Assembly (NCBI GenBank): GCA_001751015.1
Contig: MAXM01000351.1
Location: forward strand, 1 to 8,147
DNA length: 8,147 nt
Direction: 5' to 3'
Source of the DNA: Desulfobacterales bacterium C00003106
Lineage (GTDB): Bacteria > Desulfobacterota > Desulfobacteria > Desulfobacterales > C00003106
The position numbers and the translations under genes were made by a program. Positions 1 to 7,202 of this stretch are shown here, one piece after another (position 1 is the stretch's first letter; every line of letters starts with the position of its first letter). A model generated the notes under the pieces. That model did not search any database. It had not been told where the DNA came from and saw nothing but the letters and a program-made list of their open reading frames with translations.

Positions 1-21
1 GCCTGAAGCTGTGATGCATAG

Positions 22-176
22 ACCTCGGAAGGTTACAAATTGCGTGTTTTTCGGTGAGCAATGAGCATCAAGAGCAAGGCGCGAAGGTGCGGAATAGCAG
101 GCTATTGCAAGCCTGAGCAACGCAGCTATTGGTGTTCATGGCCGGCGAAAAACCGCAATTTGTGGCCTTTCGAGGT
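22..176. repeat. Long imperfect palindrome (~155 bp), MITE-like
   Basis: The outer arms (22-75 and 125-176) are inverted repeats of each other: 20 of the outermost 23 positions pair (ACCTCG ... ACAAATTGCG), followed by a paired GTTTTTCG block and a looser block ending in CAANAGC. Two single-base gaps are needed. The centre is a perfect small palindrome, AATAGC-AG-GCTATT (93-106), on the same axis, so the whole segment can fold into one long hairpin. No open frame of note lies in it. It sits 3' of the CBS-domain gene, so it could also stop transcription from that side. Its outer ends resemble those of the palindrome at 2151-2275, which suggests a dispersed non-autonomous element. The fold is read directly from the sequence; mobility is inference. 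Confidence 0.75.
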
Positions 177-182
177 ATAGTT

Positions 183-210
183 GCGGAAGTTATTTCGTCT
201 CCGTTCCTTA
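183..210 (-). repeat. Dispersed hairpin repeat, copy A
   Basis: On the minus strand this reads TAAGGAACGGAGACGAAATA followed by ACTTCCGC. It matches copy B (2276-2308) at all but two positions over about 27 bases. The first three bases, TAA, are the stop codon of the CBS-domain gene, so the repeat begins exactly at the gene's end. It directly follows the long palindrome at 22-176, separated by TATAG and three bases. The hairpin here is weak (CGGA at 184-187 with TCCG at 200-203). Confidence 0.75.
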
Positions 211-810
211 ATAATAATCAGTAGCTTCATATCCGCTTTCCGTGAGTGCGGTCACGATCGGTTCGATCTCACACCGTTTCAGTCTGAAGTGGCAGATGTT
301 TTCATCGGTTTCAAGCGGCTCCATCCCCACACTGATTATCTCGCCCGCGTTGTCTTGTATAATGCGGGAAACATCGTTGAACGCCTTTGGACTGTCGCCA
401 AGCACTACGTCTATACGCGAGCTGTTGGTCAGAAGTCCCATCATGCTGATAAACGCTTCGAGCATATCCGTTACCGTAATAATGCCAACCAGTTTTTTGT
501 TTTCAACTACAGGGATTCCGCCAACTTTGTGTTTATAGATAATCTTGGCAGCGGTCTCAATATCAGCATCCGGGTAAAGCACAATCGGGTTCTTTATCAT
601 GATATCCTTCAAGGACATATCAGATACCATAGATGGAATAAATGCCTGCTTCAAATCCGTCAACGTAACAAAACCTATAAGCTCTTTCTTATGGTCTGTG
701 ACAGGAAGATGGCGGATGGAATGAGAGGTCATGCGGTCAAGGGCGTCCTTTACGGAAGCGCTTTCCAAAATGGTGATCGGGTCTTTGATCATCAATGTTT
801 TGATCTGCAT
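208..810 (-). CDS. CBS-CBS-ACT domain protein (AcuB-like)
   Basis: A 200-residue soluble protein with two tandem CBS domains, about residues 7-57 (ends in GFVTLTDL) and 70-123 (ends in GIITVTDML), then an ACT-like region at about 132-198. This order is that of AcuB-type proteins. CBS pairs bind adenine nucleotides (AMP, ATP, SAM) and ACT domains bind small ligands such as amino acids, so it is probably a cytoplasmic sensor or regulator; the ligand and target cannot be read from sequence. The ATG at 810 has an upstream GAAGGA 8 bases away. It lies 45 bp downstream of the receiver gene on the same strand and is probably cotranscribed with it. The stop codon TAA is the first three bases of a dispersed repeat, so the last residues (TDYY) may have been reset by that insertion. 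Family assignment is firm and function is open. Confidence 0.86.
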   Translation of the reverse strand: MQIKTLMIKDPITILESASVKDALDRMTSHSIRHLPVTDHKKELIGFVTLTDLKQAFIPSMVSDMSLKDIMIKNPIVLYPDADIETAAKIIYKHKVGGIPVVENKKLVGIITVTDMLEAFISMMGLLTNSSRIDVVLGDSPKAFNDVSRIIQDNAGEIISVGMEPLETDENICHFRLKRCEIEPIVTALTESGYEATDYY

Positions 811-855
811 AAGGCGTTTCCTTCTTCTCCGGCAAACCGGACATGAGACGTTCCA

Positions 856-1218
856 TCAGCTTGTGCGCTTGTCAAGAACTCCGGAGACGGTTCTTTTCAG
901 TTCGGAAAGGTCAAAAGACTTAACCACGTATTTAATGGCTGCAGCCGCTTTTTGATCCTCCCTAAAGGAGTCATAGGCGCTGCATAGAATTACAGGAAGG
1001 TCTTTGAACTGTCGGTTGATCTGCTGGAGGAGATCCAATCCGTTGGTATCTCCGAGTTTGATATCCAGGATTGCCAGGTCAAACTTCACGGATGTCATAT
1101 AATCAAGGGCTTCTTCCGCGCTTCCGGCAAGACTTACTTTGTATCCGCTTTCTATCAGGCTCTCTTCATAAAAAGCCCTGATATGCTTTTCATCATCTAT
1201 GATAAGGATATGCGCCAT
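856..1218 (-). CDS. Stand-alone response regulator receiver protein
   Basis: A 120-residue protein consisting only of a CheY-like receiver domain. The acidic pocket is D8-D9, the phosphoacceptor is D52 (in LAILDIKL), the switch Ser is S80 (ILCSAY) and the conserved Lys is K100. The residue after that Lys is Ser (KSFD) where most receivers have Pro. There is no output domain, so it should act by protein-protein contact in a phosphorelay; no histidine kinase gene is in the window. I chose the ATG at 1218 because GGAG lies 9 bases upstream and the sequence MAHILIIDDE starts exactly as receivers do. A longer frame back to a TTG at 1293 would place that start codon inside the -35 box. It is followed after 45 bp by the CBS-ACT gene, a likely two-gene operon. 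Confidence 0.92.
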   Translation of the reverse strand: MAHILIIDDEKHIRAFYEESLIESGYKVSLAGSAEEALDYMTSVKFDLAILDIKLGDTNGLDLLQQINRQFKDLPVILCSAYDSFREDQKAAAAIKYVVKSFDLSELKRTVSGVLDKRTS

Positions 1219-1264
1219 TAGTCTTTTCTCCAGCAGCATACAATCGTTCAATAATACTCTATTA

Positions 1265-1293
1265 TTTATCGCACAGTTACATTTCGAGGTCAA
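1265..1293 (-). promoter_or_regulatory. Predicted sigma70 promoter for the receiver/CBS-ACT unit
   Basis: On the minus strand, TTGACC (1293-1288) and GATAAA (1270-1265) are separated by 17 bp, about 50 bp upstream of the receiver ATG at 1218. The -35 matches five of six consensus bases and the -10 four of six. It is the best minus-strand match in the divergent intergenic region. Confidence 0.5.
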
Positions 1294-1304
1294 GCCCTTA
1301 AATG

Positions 1305-1333
1305 CTGACAGCCTCGTAAATAGCGCCTATCGC
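1305..1333 (+). promoter_or_regulatory. Possible promoter for rsmE
   Basis: CTGACA (1305-1310) and TATCGC (1328-1333) with a 17-bp spacer lie about 70 bp upstream of the rsmE ATG. The -35 is good and the -10 poor. The direction fits rsmE, which must start its own transcript because the gene upstream is divergent. Confidence 0.3.
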
Positions 1334-1400
1334 CACCCGGGCAGGGGTTCACCCTCGCAACACGGCAGATACGCAGTTTGCAGAATTCAGGTGATACGAA

Positions 1401-2171
1401 ATGAATAGATTCTTCTTAGACAAACATTCAGTACTGTCCGAAAATCCTGCGATAACCGGTTCTGATGTGAAGCACATCCGCAGTGTTCTTCGACTTAAGC
1501 CAGGCGACACGATTGCTCTGTTTGACGGTGAAGGGACAGAATATGAATGTGCGATAATGACAAGTTCGCCCCGGCACATAGGATTGTCTGTGCTGAATTC
1601 AACTCGCATTGTCCGGGAATCTCCGGTGCATATTACTATTGCTCAAGCCCTTCTTAAGGGGCCGAAGATGGACTGGATAATTCAAAAGCTCACGGAGCTT
1701 GGCGTTTCAGCATTTATTCCTTTTCCGGCGAAGCGGTCGATCCCCCAGCTCGATGCCGACCGATCCGAATCACGTGGTCACCGATGGACAAAGATAGCGT
1801 GTGAGGCGTTGAAACAATGCGGCCGCAGTGTGGCGCCCGATATTGGAGCGATCAGGTCATTTGATGACATGATACGGTCAGAAGCGCAATATGATCTCAA
1901 GATCATGCTTTGTCCCGCGCTTTTCCCCAATATCTCCCGGGGATCTCTGAAGGAGTCCCTGGATGAAACGCAGGACGCGCAAAGAATTATCGCCGTCATC
2001 GGTCCCGAGGGTGGATTCACACGCAAGGAAATTGATGCCGCTGCGAAACGCGGGTATGTCCCGGTTTCTGCAGGTATACGAATATTGCGTAGCGAAACAG
2101 CAGCCATCACATCCGCAGCGATTCTACAGTACGTATACGGGGACCTTGGTTATAGACCTTCACATAAATAA
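1401..2171 (+). CDS. rsmE: 16S rRNA (uracil1498-N3)-methyltransferase RsmE
   Basis: RsmE transfers a methyl group from SAM to N3 of U1498 of 16S rRNA in the assembled 30S subunit. The 256-residue length is normal for the family. The N-terminal PUA-like part (about 1-70) holds DVKHIRSVLRLKPGD. The SPOUT (trefoil knot) methyltransferase part follows, with KGPKMDWIIQKLTELGV (87-103), RWTKIACEALKQCGRS (128-143), the SAM-binding IGPEGGFT (200-207) and RILRSETAAI (227-236). The ATG at 1401 is preceded by AGGTGA six bases away. The gene is divergent from the receiver gene. Its last codons (from YRPSHK to the TAA) lie in the left arm of the palindrome at 2151-2275, so the tail after GDLG is probably element-derived. 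The functional core is intact. Confidence 0.94.
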   Translation: MNRFFLDKHSVLSENPAITGSDVKHIRSVLRLKPGDTIALFDGEGTEYECAIMTSSPRHIGLSVLNSTRIVRESPVHITIAQALLKGPKMDWIIQKLTELGVSAFIPFPAKRSIPQLDADRSESRGHRWTKIACEALKQCGRSVAPDIGAIRSFDDMIRSEAQYDLKIMLCPALFPNISRGSLKESLDETQDAQRIIAVIGPEGGFTRKEIDAAAKRGYVPVSAGIRILRSETAAITSAAILQYVYGDLGYRPSHK

Positions 2172-2275
2172 TTGCACGGCGTTATCGGTCAAAATCCTCG
2201 ACAACGTGCCCCAATGTATGCCTTGCTCGAATTTTTCCCTCTATCCTTGTGCAATTAATTATCTGAAGGTCTATA
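2151..2275. repeat. Second long imperfect palindrome (125 bp), MITE-like
   Basis: Arms 2151-2177 and 2249-2275 pair at 25 of 27 positions (TATAGACCTTCA ... TAATTGCAC). The pairing continues inward in a degenerate form, at about half of the next 24 positions. The left arm overlaps the final codons and stop of rsmE. The ends resemble those of the palindrome at 22-176: both start with (T)ATAGACCT and carry AATTGC 18-20 bases further in. Both are followed by TATAG and then a copy of the hairpin repeat. It may act as the rsmE terminator, although no clear T-run follows the stem. It holds no gene. Confidence 0.78.
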
Positions 2276-2308
2276 GGAACAGGGAAGTTATTTCGTCCCC
2301 GTTCCTTA
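2276..2308 (-). repeat. Dispersed hairpin repeat, copy B (best hairpin)
   Basis: On the minus strand it reads TAAGGAACGGGGACGAAATA followed by ACTTCCCTGTTCC. The outer GGAAC/GTTCC and inner GGGA/TCCC segments pair, joined by a G-T pair, giving a stem of about 10 bp around a 10-base loop (2276-2305). This is the shape of a REP-type hairpin. It directly abuts the palindrome at 2151-2275 and lies in non-coding DNA upstream of the tRNA promoter. Confidence 0.78.
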
Positions 2309-2360
2309 TTGACTTCCGGGTCATCGTGGATCAGCGTGAAAAACATCCCGGAAAATAGTC

Positions 2361-2389
2361 TTGACATTCCAGGAATAAGAAAGTATAGA
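2361..2389 (+). promoter_or_regulatory. Strong sigma70 promoter for tRNA-Phe
   Basis: A perfect TTGACA (2361-2366), a 17-bp spacer and TATAGA (2384-2389). The start of transcription would be near 2396, about 50 bases before the mature tRNA 5' end. It is one of the two best promoter matches in the window and faces the tRNA directly. Confidence 0.72.
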
Positions 2390-2446
2390 TATAGGTCTTG
2401 TGGGGATATAACATATTGATTTTATTCCGCCACATCAAAAAGCCTT

Positions 2447-2519
<73 letters not shown>

Positions 2520-2552
2520 TCAAATTTTGCCATCCAGTCAGGAGGTCTTGCG

Positions 2553-2585
2553 AACAGGAATACTCTGTTTCCTGTCCTGTTTTTC
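2553..2585 (+). terminator. Weak intrinsic terminator or attenuator between tRNA-Phe and argA
   Basis: AACAGGA (2553-2559) can pair with TCCTGTT (2575-2581), running into a short T-run (2580-2584). An alternative stem pairs ACAGGAA (2554-2560) with TTCCTGT (2569-2575). The two stems share the left strand and exclude each other. The site ends 22 bases before the argA start codon. No separate promoter is apparent between it and argA, so some read-through is likely. Confidence 0.45.
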
Positions 2586-2606
2586 ATATCTCGACAGAGG
2601 AACGAT

Positions 2607-3059
2607 ATGATCCGGAAGGCAACTGTTCGGGACGTAAGATCGATACATGACCTCCTCAAGAAATATGCTGACACCGGCGACCTTCTTGCTCGCGCAATCA
2701 GTGAGTTATACGATTGCCTGAGAGACTTCAATGTCTGTGAAGCCAAAGACGGCAGGATAATTGCAACCTGCGCCCTGCATGTTTGCTGGGATGACTTGGC
2801 AGAGATACGATCCCTGGCCGTTCTCGAAGAACACCGGGGCCGGGGAATCGGGTCCCGATTATTGACTGCGGCAGTAGAAGACGCAAAGACCCTGCAGGTT
2901 AACCGCATTTTCACATTGACCTATCAAGAAAATTTCTTTGCAAGACACGGATTCCGCGTCACAGACAAGTCGAGTCTTCCACAAAAAATATGGGCCGATT
3001 GTGTGAAGTGTGTGAAATTTCCGGATTGCGATGAGATAGCCATGATACGGAATGGTTAG
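2607..3059 (+). CDS. argA: Short ArgA-type N-acetyltransferase (N-acetylglutamate synthase, GNAT)
   Basis: A 150-residue single-domain GNAT enzyme. It resembles the short N-acetylglutamate synthases, which acetylate the amino group of glutamate with acetyl-CoA in the first step of arginine synthesis. The stretch HVCWDDLAEIRSLAV (58-72) and the C-terminal PQKIWADC (125-132) are the recognisable signature. The acetyl-CoA loop is RGRGIG (77-82). It lacks the kinase-like domain of the classical ArgA. Cys132, Cys135 and Cys141 form a C-x2-C-x5-C group of the kind I recall from related delta-proteobacterial proteins. The ATG at 2607 has AGAGGA five bases upstream; an open frame reaching back into the tRNA was rejected. 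The stop TAG lies inside a degenerate copy of the dispersed repeat. A GNAT with another substrate remains possible. Confidence 0.82.
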   Translation: MIRKATVRDVRSIHDLLKKYADTGDLLARAISELYDCLRDFNVCEAKDGRIIATCALHVCWDDLAEIRSLAVLEEHRGRGIGSRLLTAAVEDAKTLQVNRIFTLTYQENFFARHGFRVTDKSSLPQKIWADCVKCVKFPDCDEIAMIRNG

Positions 3060-3078
3060 GAACGGGGTCGATCTTGGC
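3056..3078 (+). repeat. Partial dispersed repeat, copy D
   Basis: TTAGGAACGGGGTCGA shares the first ~14 bases of the repeat consensus (AGGAACGGGG, then CGA) and then diverges. It spans the argA stop codon (TAG, 3057-3059) and the gap before the peptidase gene, where its AGGAACGGGG is the only ribosome-binding-like sequence for the TTG start at 3074. The copy is short, so chance similarity between a purine-rich binding site and the repeat cannot be excluded. Confidence 0.4.
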
Positions 3079-4003
3079 GCAAAAAAACCTGACATTTCTT
3101 CTTGTACCTGATGACTCATCCCGTATTAAGCGCTTCAAGATTTCCGGGTTCTGGTTGCGTTGCGCTGTCTGTCTCATGATCATCCTTTTCAGTGGCGCAT
3201 GCTACCTCTTCTACGACTATTTCCGGATGAAGGCATCTCTTCCCGGCATCCAACTCCTCCAGAATCAGCTCCAAAACCAGCGTTCTCAATTTTTTGCCTT
3301 TTCAGATGAAATCAACACCCTGAAACAAGAAATCATAACACTAAAAAGCCTTGATGCAAGAGTGCGTGTTATTGCCGATATAGACGATCCGCCTGATAAA
3401 CAGGCCATGCTCGGCGTTGGCGGATCCCGCGCCGATGACCTTTACGCAAGTCTGCCGCTAACAACAAGCCAGAACACCTTGGTTCGGGAGATGCAAGAAG
3501 AGCTTGAACACCTCAAGATGGCTTCTGATCTCCAACTGAAGAGTTTCCAGGATCTGATCACATCCCTGGAAAAGAAGAAATCCCTGCTTGCCGCCACACC
3601 ATCCATTAAACCTGCTGCGGGCTGGATATCATCGAGTTTCGGTTACAGGACTTCTCCTTTTACCGGACGGCGCGAATTCCATAAAGGATTGGACATCGCA
3701 GCTCATGAAGGCACGGAGATTATAGCTCCTGCCTCCGGTGTAGTGACCTTTGTCGGCAAAAAGGGCGTTTATGGACTCCTCGCTGTCATCGATCATGGAC
3801 ATGGCATTGTCACTCGCTACGCACACCTGAAGGAATTCTCCGTGAAACATGGCGATAAAGTAAAGCGTGGCGACAGAATCGGTGCAATCGGAAATACCGG
3901 GCGAAGCACGGGGCCCCATCTTCATTATGAGGTGACCCTGAAGGGCATTCACGTTAATCCGCGGAAGTATATACTTGATTCCTCGTGTGGATGGCAGGGT
4001 TGA
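3074..4003 (+). CDS. M23 family membrane-anchored peptidoglycan endopeptidase
   Basis: A 309-residue zinc metallopeptidase expected to cut peptide cross-bridges of peptidoglycan in the periplasm. A short cytoplasmic lead (1-24, with a KNLTFLLVPDDSS motif) is followed by one membrane segment (about 25-47), two coiled-coil stretches (about 54-100 and 133-172) and the LytM/M23 domain (about 183-300). The zinc ligands are H203 and D207 (HKGLD) and H284 (in GPHLHYEV, with H282); H251 (RYAHL) is the other conserved active-site His. All are present, so it should be active rather than an EnvC/NlpD-like activator. The start is TTG at 3074, because the lead is typical of the family and the next ATG (codon 35) falls inside the membrane segment. 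It follows argA by 14 bp and is probably cotranscribed. Confidence 0.89.
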   Translation: MAQKNLTFLLVPDDSSRIKRFKISGFWLRCAVCLMIILFSGACYLFYDYFRMKASLPGIQLLQNQLQNQRSQFFAFSDEINTLKQEIITLKSLDARVRVIADIDDPPDKQAMLGVGGSRADDLYASLPLTTSQNTLVREMQEELEHLKMASDLQLKSFQDLITSLEKKKSLLAATPSIKPAAGWISSSFGYRTSPFTGRREFHKGLDIAAHEGTEIIAPASGVVTFVGKKGVYGLLAVIDHGHGIVTRYAHLKEFSVKHGDKVKRGDRIGAIGNTGRSTGPHLHYEVTLKGIHVNPRKYILDSSCGWQG

Positions 4004-4020
4004 ATCTTTTTGCCTGTTTT

Positions 4021-5460
4021 TCATGATGGTTCAGCGGCGAGGTGTTTTTTCAGGATTCTATTGACGATCTCGGGGTTTGCCTTTCCTTTGGTCTCCTTCA
4101 TTACCTGCCCCACAAAAAAACCGAACAGTTTTTGCTTGCCATTCCTGTAAGCTTCCACTTCACCCGGGAGCTTGGAAAGAATAAGCCGGACAACATCTTC
4201 GATCTCGCCTGTGTCCGTAACCTGTACCAGTCCATTTTTTTCCACTATCTCTTTTGCGGTTCCGCCTGTCTTTGCCATATCCTCAAAGACCCTCTTGGCG
4301 ATCTTGCCGCTGATTGTGCCTGAATCGATCAACTGCAGGAGCCCGGCCAATCGCTCAGGAGAGATCGGGCTTTGGGTTATCTCCTTTTCTTCCGCCCTGA
4401 GCAAGCTGAAGAGAGGACCCATTATCCAGTTGCTTACCTGTTTGGGCCGGGGAAACCTCCTGACACATGCCTCAAAATAATCACCAAGTTCCCTTGAGGT
4501 GGCAAGGACATCCGCATCATAGGCGGGCAGGTCGTAGTCTGTCATAAATCGCTGCTTTTTTACTTGAGGGAGTTCAGGGATCCCCTTTTTCACCGTGGCG
4601 ATCCATTCATCGTCAATAATTAAAGGAACCAGGTCCGGATCTGTGAAATAGCGATAATCATGCGCCTCTTCTTTTCCGCGCATCGGAATGCTGACCCCCT
4701 TGTCCGGGTCCCAGAGGAGGGTCTCCTGTATGACCCTGTGGCCTTCTTCTATCCGCTCCTTTTGACGTCTGATTTCGTAGGCAAGGGCCTTTTCCACGTT
4801 CCTGAAGGAATTCATATTCTTGAGTTCAGTCCTTGTCCCCAATACCCGGGAACCCTCAGGGCGTATTGAAACATTTGCATCACACCGAAAACTCCCTTCT
4901 TCCATATTCCCATCGCACACACCGAGATAAACCAGGACCGAACGAAGATGACGAAGGTATTCCCCTGCTTCTTCCGGCGATCTCAGGTCCGGTTCGCTTA
5001 CGATCTCGATCAGGGGAACTCCGGTACGGTTGAAATCGACCAGACTTATGGGCCGGTAGGGATCATGCTGCAGCTTGCCGGCGTCTTCTTCCATATGAAT
5101 TCTTGTAATCCCGATTCTTTTTCTGGTCTTATTAACCTCAATCTCAATATGCCCATGTTCCGCTATCGGGAGTTCAAACTGGGATATCTGGTATCCCTTG
5201 GGCAGATCAGGATAGAAATAGTTCTTACGGGCAAACCTGCTTTCACGGGCAATAGCACAGTGGGTAGCCAGGGCTACGCGTATGCTGTATTCCACCACCT
5301 TTTGGTTCAAAACCGGCAGGACGCCCGGCATCCCGAGACAGACCGGACATGTGTGGGTATTCGGCGGGGCGCCGAACTCAGTGGAACATGCGCAGAATAT
5401 CTTCGACCGGGTGAGAAGCTGAGCATGTACTTCCAGCCCTATGACACTTTCAAATTCCAT
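4021..5460 (-). CDS. gatB: Asp-tRNA(Asn)/Glu-tRNA(Gln) amidotransferase subunit B
   Basis: GatB binds the mischarged tRNA and phosphorylates its Glu or Asp side chain before amidation by ammonia from GatA. At 479 residues it is full length. The N-terminal kinase part starts MEFESVIGLEVHAQL. It holds zinc Cys C23, C25, C38 and C41 (CPVC at 38-41), KNYFYPDLPKGYQISQ (79-94), HMEEDAGK (123-130) and DFNRTGVPLIEIVSEPD (142-158). The C-terminal YqeY-like tail (about 350-476) ends with FGFFVGQVMKETKGKANPE (446-464), which contacts tRNA. The ATG at 5460 has GAGG five bases upstream and is the usual family start, so an in-frame ATG at 5496 was rejected. gatA and gatC are not adjacent; the gene instead follows an MFS transporter and has its own promoter. 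It converges with the peptidase gene, with 17 bp between stops. Confidence 0.97.
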   Translation of the reverse strand: MEFESVIGLEVHAQLLTRSKIFCACSTEFGAPPNTHTCPVCLGMPGVLPVLNQKVVEYSIRVALATHCAIARESRFARKNYFYPDLPKGYQISQFELPIAEHGHIEIEVNKTRKRIGITRIHMEEDAGKLQHDPYRPISLVDFNRTGVPLIEIVSEPDLRSPEEAGEYLRHLRSVLVYLGVCDGNMEEGSFRCDANVSIRPEGSRVLGTRTELKNMNSFRNVEKALAYEIRRQKERIEEGHRVIQETLLWDPDKGVSIPMRGKEEAHDYRYFTDPDLVPLIIDDEWIATVKKGIPELPQVKKQRFMTDYDLPAYDADVLATSRELGDYFEACVRRFPRPKQVSNWIMGPLFSLLRAEEKEITQSPISPERLAGLLQLIDSGTISGKIAKRVFEDMAKTGGTAKEIVEKNGLVQVTDTGEIEDVVRLILSKLPGEVEAYRNGKQKLFGFFVGQVMKETKGKANPEIVNRILKKHLAAEPS

Positions 5461-5518
5461 GACAACCTCATCTGTATCGTCTGTCTGTTGACCCAAGGGG
5501 AAGGGATCTCTTCGAAAG

Positions 5519-5547
5519 AAGCTAACAAAGGGGTATCATTATGTCAA
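5519..5547 (-). promoter_or_regulatory. Predicted sigma70 promoter for gatB
   Basis: On the minus strand, a perfect TTGACA (5547-5542), a 17-bp spacer and TAGCTT (5524-5519), about 60 bp upstream of the gatB ATG. It lies in the 135-bp gap after the MFS gene, so gatB need not depend on read-through from the transporter. Confidence 0.55.
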
Positions 5548-5595
5548 GAATTGGTCGCGGACAGGCATGGCTTGGTCTTCTGTTGCCCGAGACAG

Positions 5596-6774
5596 TCAGG
5601 CACGTTTTACAAAGAAAAAAAACACGACTGAAGCTGCTGTCAATGAAAGGCCGTAAACAAATGTGGCTTCCGGGCTTATCTTGTCCCACAAGGAGCCTGC
5701 GATATATCCGCCCGGGAGGGCGACCATGCCTGTTGCCGTATGGAACACGCCGAGTGCGGTCCCTTTCAGGTGTTGGGGAGCCAAATCAACCACAAAGGCC
5801 CTTTGCGTGCCATCGATCATGGCATAAGAGATGCCGTACGCCATGAAAAGGAACAACATGCTGCACAGGCTCGAACTGAATATCAGCCCCGCAGAGGTTA
5901 TGCCAAATGCGAGATAGCCACCTATCAGAACGGGTCTTCGTCCGATTCTGTCCGACAATATGCCTGAAGGAACCGCGCTGATTGAATAGACAACATAAAA
6001 GAGAAGATAAGCAAGAATCGCCGTGTTGTCGGCCAATCCTATGTTCTTTGCCCGCAGAAGAAAAAAGGGGTATCCGAAATGCCCCAGTGCGAATATTGAG
6101 CAAGCAACAATGTAAAGCTTCAGGTTCGCAGGCAATTGCTTCAAACCCAGTCTCACGGAGACCTCTTTTTGCGCGGCTCTTTTTTGTGCTTTCTTTTCCC
6201 TGACAAAGAAGATAACAAAAACTGAAATCATCCCCGGTATCAAGGCAAACAGAAAAATATTCCTGTAACCTATGGCAGGGAGAAGGAGCAAGGCAAGGAG
6301 CGCCCCCAACATAGAACCAATCCCGTCCGCGGCCCTGTGAAACCCGTATGCCCTGCCCCGGACCGATTCATCACAGGACTCGGCCACAAGCGCATCACGC
6401 GGGGCTGTCCTGAGACCTTTTCCGATCCTCTCTATTACCCTGAGAAAAAGCACAAAACTCCACGCATTGGCCAGAGCAAATAACGGTTTGATTATCGACG
6501 ACATGCTGTAGCCGAACAGGATAAACGGTTTTCTCTTCCTGATCTTGTCCGACCAGTAGCCGGATACCACCTTCAGGAAAGAAGCGCACGTCTCAGCAGC
6601 GCCTTCAACAACGCCCACAACAAGAGCGCCGCATCCCAGAACACTGGTCAGAAAAAGCGGGATCAGCGGAAAGACCATCTGGCTGCTCAAGTCAGTAAAC
6701 AGACTCACAAGGCCGAGGATGAATACGTTTCTCGTAATCCCGCCAATAATGCCTGTATGCGTGTGCGCCGTCAT
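5596..6774 (-). CDS. MFS transporter
   Basis: A 392-residue inner-membrane protein with about 12 hydrophobic segments in two homologous halves. The loop motif between helices 2 and 3 is GYWSDKIRKRKP (72-83), repeated in the second half as GILSDRIGRRPVL (271-283), the major facilitator signature. A charged stretch, ERIGKGLRTAPRDALVAES (115-133), and its counterpart DGTQRAFVVDLAP (321-333) mark a subgroup of uncharacterised MFS exporters I recognise only in general terms. The central loop (about 192-212) is rich in Lys and Arg. The substrate cannot be told. The ATG at 6774 follows AAAGGAGG (6786-6779) at a tight four-base spacing. A degenerate dispersed-repeat copy touches that site, and a palindromic operator-like sequence lies about 40 bp upstream. 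Confidence 0.91.
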   Translation of the reverse strand: MTAHTHTGIIGGITRNVFILGLVSLFTDLSSQMVFPLIPLFLTSVLGCGALVVGVVEGAAETCASFLKVVSGYWSDKIRKRKPFILFGYSMSSIIKPLFALANAWSFVLFLRVIERIGKGLRTAPRDALVAESCDESVRGRAYGFHRAADGIGSMLGALLALLLLPAIGYRNIFLFALIPGMISVFVIFFVREKKAQKRAAQKEVSVRLGLKQLPANLKLYIVACSIFALGHFGYPFFLLRAKNIGLADNTAILAYLLFYVVYSISAVPSGILSDRIGRRPVLIGGYLAFGITSAGLIFSSSLCSMLFLFMAYGISYAMIDGTQRAFVVDLAPQHLKGTALGVFHTATGMVALPGGYIAGSLWDKISPEATFVYGLSLTAASVVFFFFVKRA

Positions 6775-6784
6775 TCAGCCTCCT

Positions 6785-6806
6785 TTAGGAACGGGGATGG
6801 AATTAC
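6785..6806 (+). repeat. Degenerate dispersed repeat, copy E
   Basis: AGGAACGGGGATGGAATTAC (6787-6806) matches the repeat consensus at 17 of 20 positions. On the gene's own strand it lies just upstream of and touching the AAAGGAGG ribosome binding site of the MFS gene. The second half of the hairpin is absent. Confidence 0.5.
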
Positions 6807-6813
6807 GCTCTCA

Positions 6814-6826
6814 TGGTATGATACCA
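6814..6826. promoter_or_regulatory. 13-bp palindrome over a possible extended -10 element
   Basis: TGGTAT-G-ATACCA is a perfect inverted repeat. On the minus strand it contains TGGTATCAT, an extended -10 (TGN then TATCAT, 6823-6818), about 44 bp upstream of the MFS start. The -35 region is weak (TTGCAT, 6847-6842, 18-bp spacer). A palindrome over a -10 box is a usual place for a repressor site; no regulator gene lies next to it. Confidence 0.35.
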
Positions 6827-7056
6827 GACGCATAACTCGTAATGCAATGCTCAAAGCCGGATAACAAGAGAAAATCCTTTCTGATTGGTCCGCTCTATTG
6901 ACAACCGATGTTCGAAAACGGCATGCTCAGCAGATATGAATCGGCATATCCCTTGCCAAAAGTCTTGACATGGAGCATAGTTTACTGTTCGATTACGAGC
7001 ACGATTTTTCTCAGCCCTTAGCATAAAAAGATTGACAAAAAACCATGAAACAACTC

Positions 7057-7086
7057 AGCGCTAATGGGGTCGGGGGCATAAGCGCT
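7057..7086 (-). promoter_or_regulatory. 30-bp inverted repeat at the start of the predicted MFS leader
   Basis: AGCGCT (7057-7062) and AGCGCT (7081-7086), with ATG/CAT pairing inside them (7064-7066 with 7077-7079), flank a 10-base loop that is C-rich in the RNA. The arms are 6 + 3 bp with one mismatch. It begins about five bases after the predicted start of the transcript from the 7097-7125 promoter, so it is either a 5' stem-loop in the leader or an operator just downstream of the promoter. AGCGCTAA is also directly repeated at 7057 and 7081. Confidence 0.5.
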
Positions 7087-7096
7087 AACAATTCGT

Positions 7097-7125
7097 AATA
7101 TAGTAAGAAACCTTTTTTCTGTCAA
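7097..7125 (-). promoter_or_regulatory. Strong sigma70 promoter facing the MFS gene
   Basis: On the minus strand, a perfect TTGACA (7125-7120), a 17-bp spacer and TATATT (7102-7097). It is a near-consensus match, about 320 bp upstream of the MFS ATG with no recognisable gene in between. Confidence 0.7.
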
Positions 7126-7151
7126 GAATATCCAAATCGACCGTGAGACTT

Positions 7152-7180
7152 ATTATATGACAACACTTGGAACTCAACAA
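7152..7180 (-). promoter_or_regulatory. Second, upstream promoter in tandem
   Basis: On the minus strand, a perfect -10 TATAAT (7157-7152) lies 17 bp from a poor -35 TTGTTG (7180-7175), 55 bp upstream of the stronger promoter and just after the panC stop codon. It faces the same way. Confidence 0.35.
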
Positions 7181-7202
7181 CACAAGGCGTGAACGGAAAC
7201 TA

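Larger units (their letters stand above)
6807..7202. other. Long intergenic region between panC and the MFS gene
   Basis: Together with copy E and the MFS ribosome binding site this makes a 428-bp gap. It holds two minus-strand promoters (7152-7180, 7097-7125), a stem-loop at 7057-7086 and the palindrome at 6814-6826. The leader from the second promoter to the MFS ATG would be about 315 nt. A 57-codon open frame (7024-6851, minus) starts with ATG but has no ribosome binding site and no family I recognise. No tRNA, known riboswitch fold or clear terminator was seen. Confidence 0.6.
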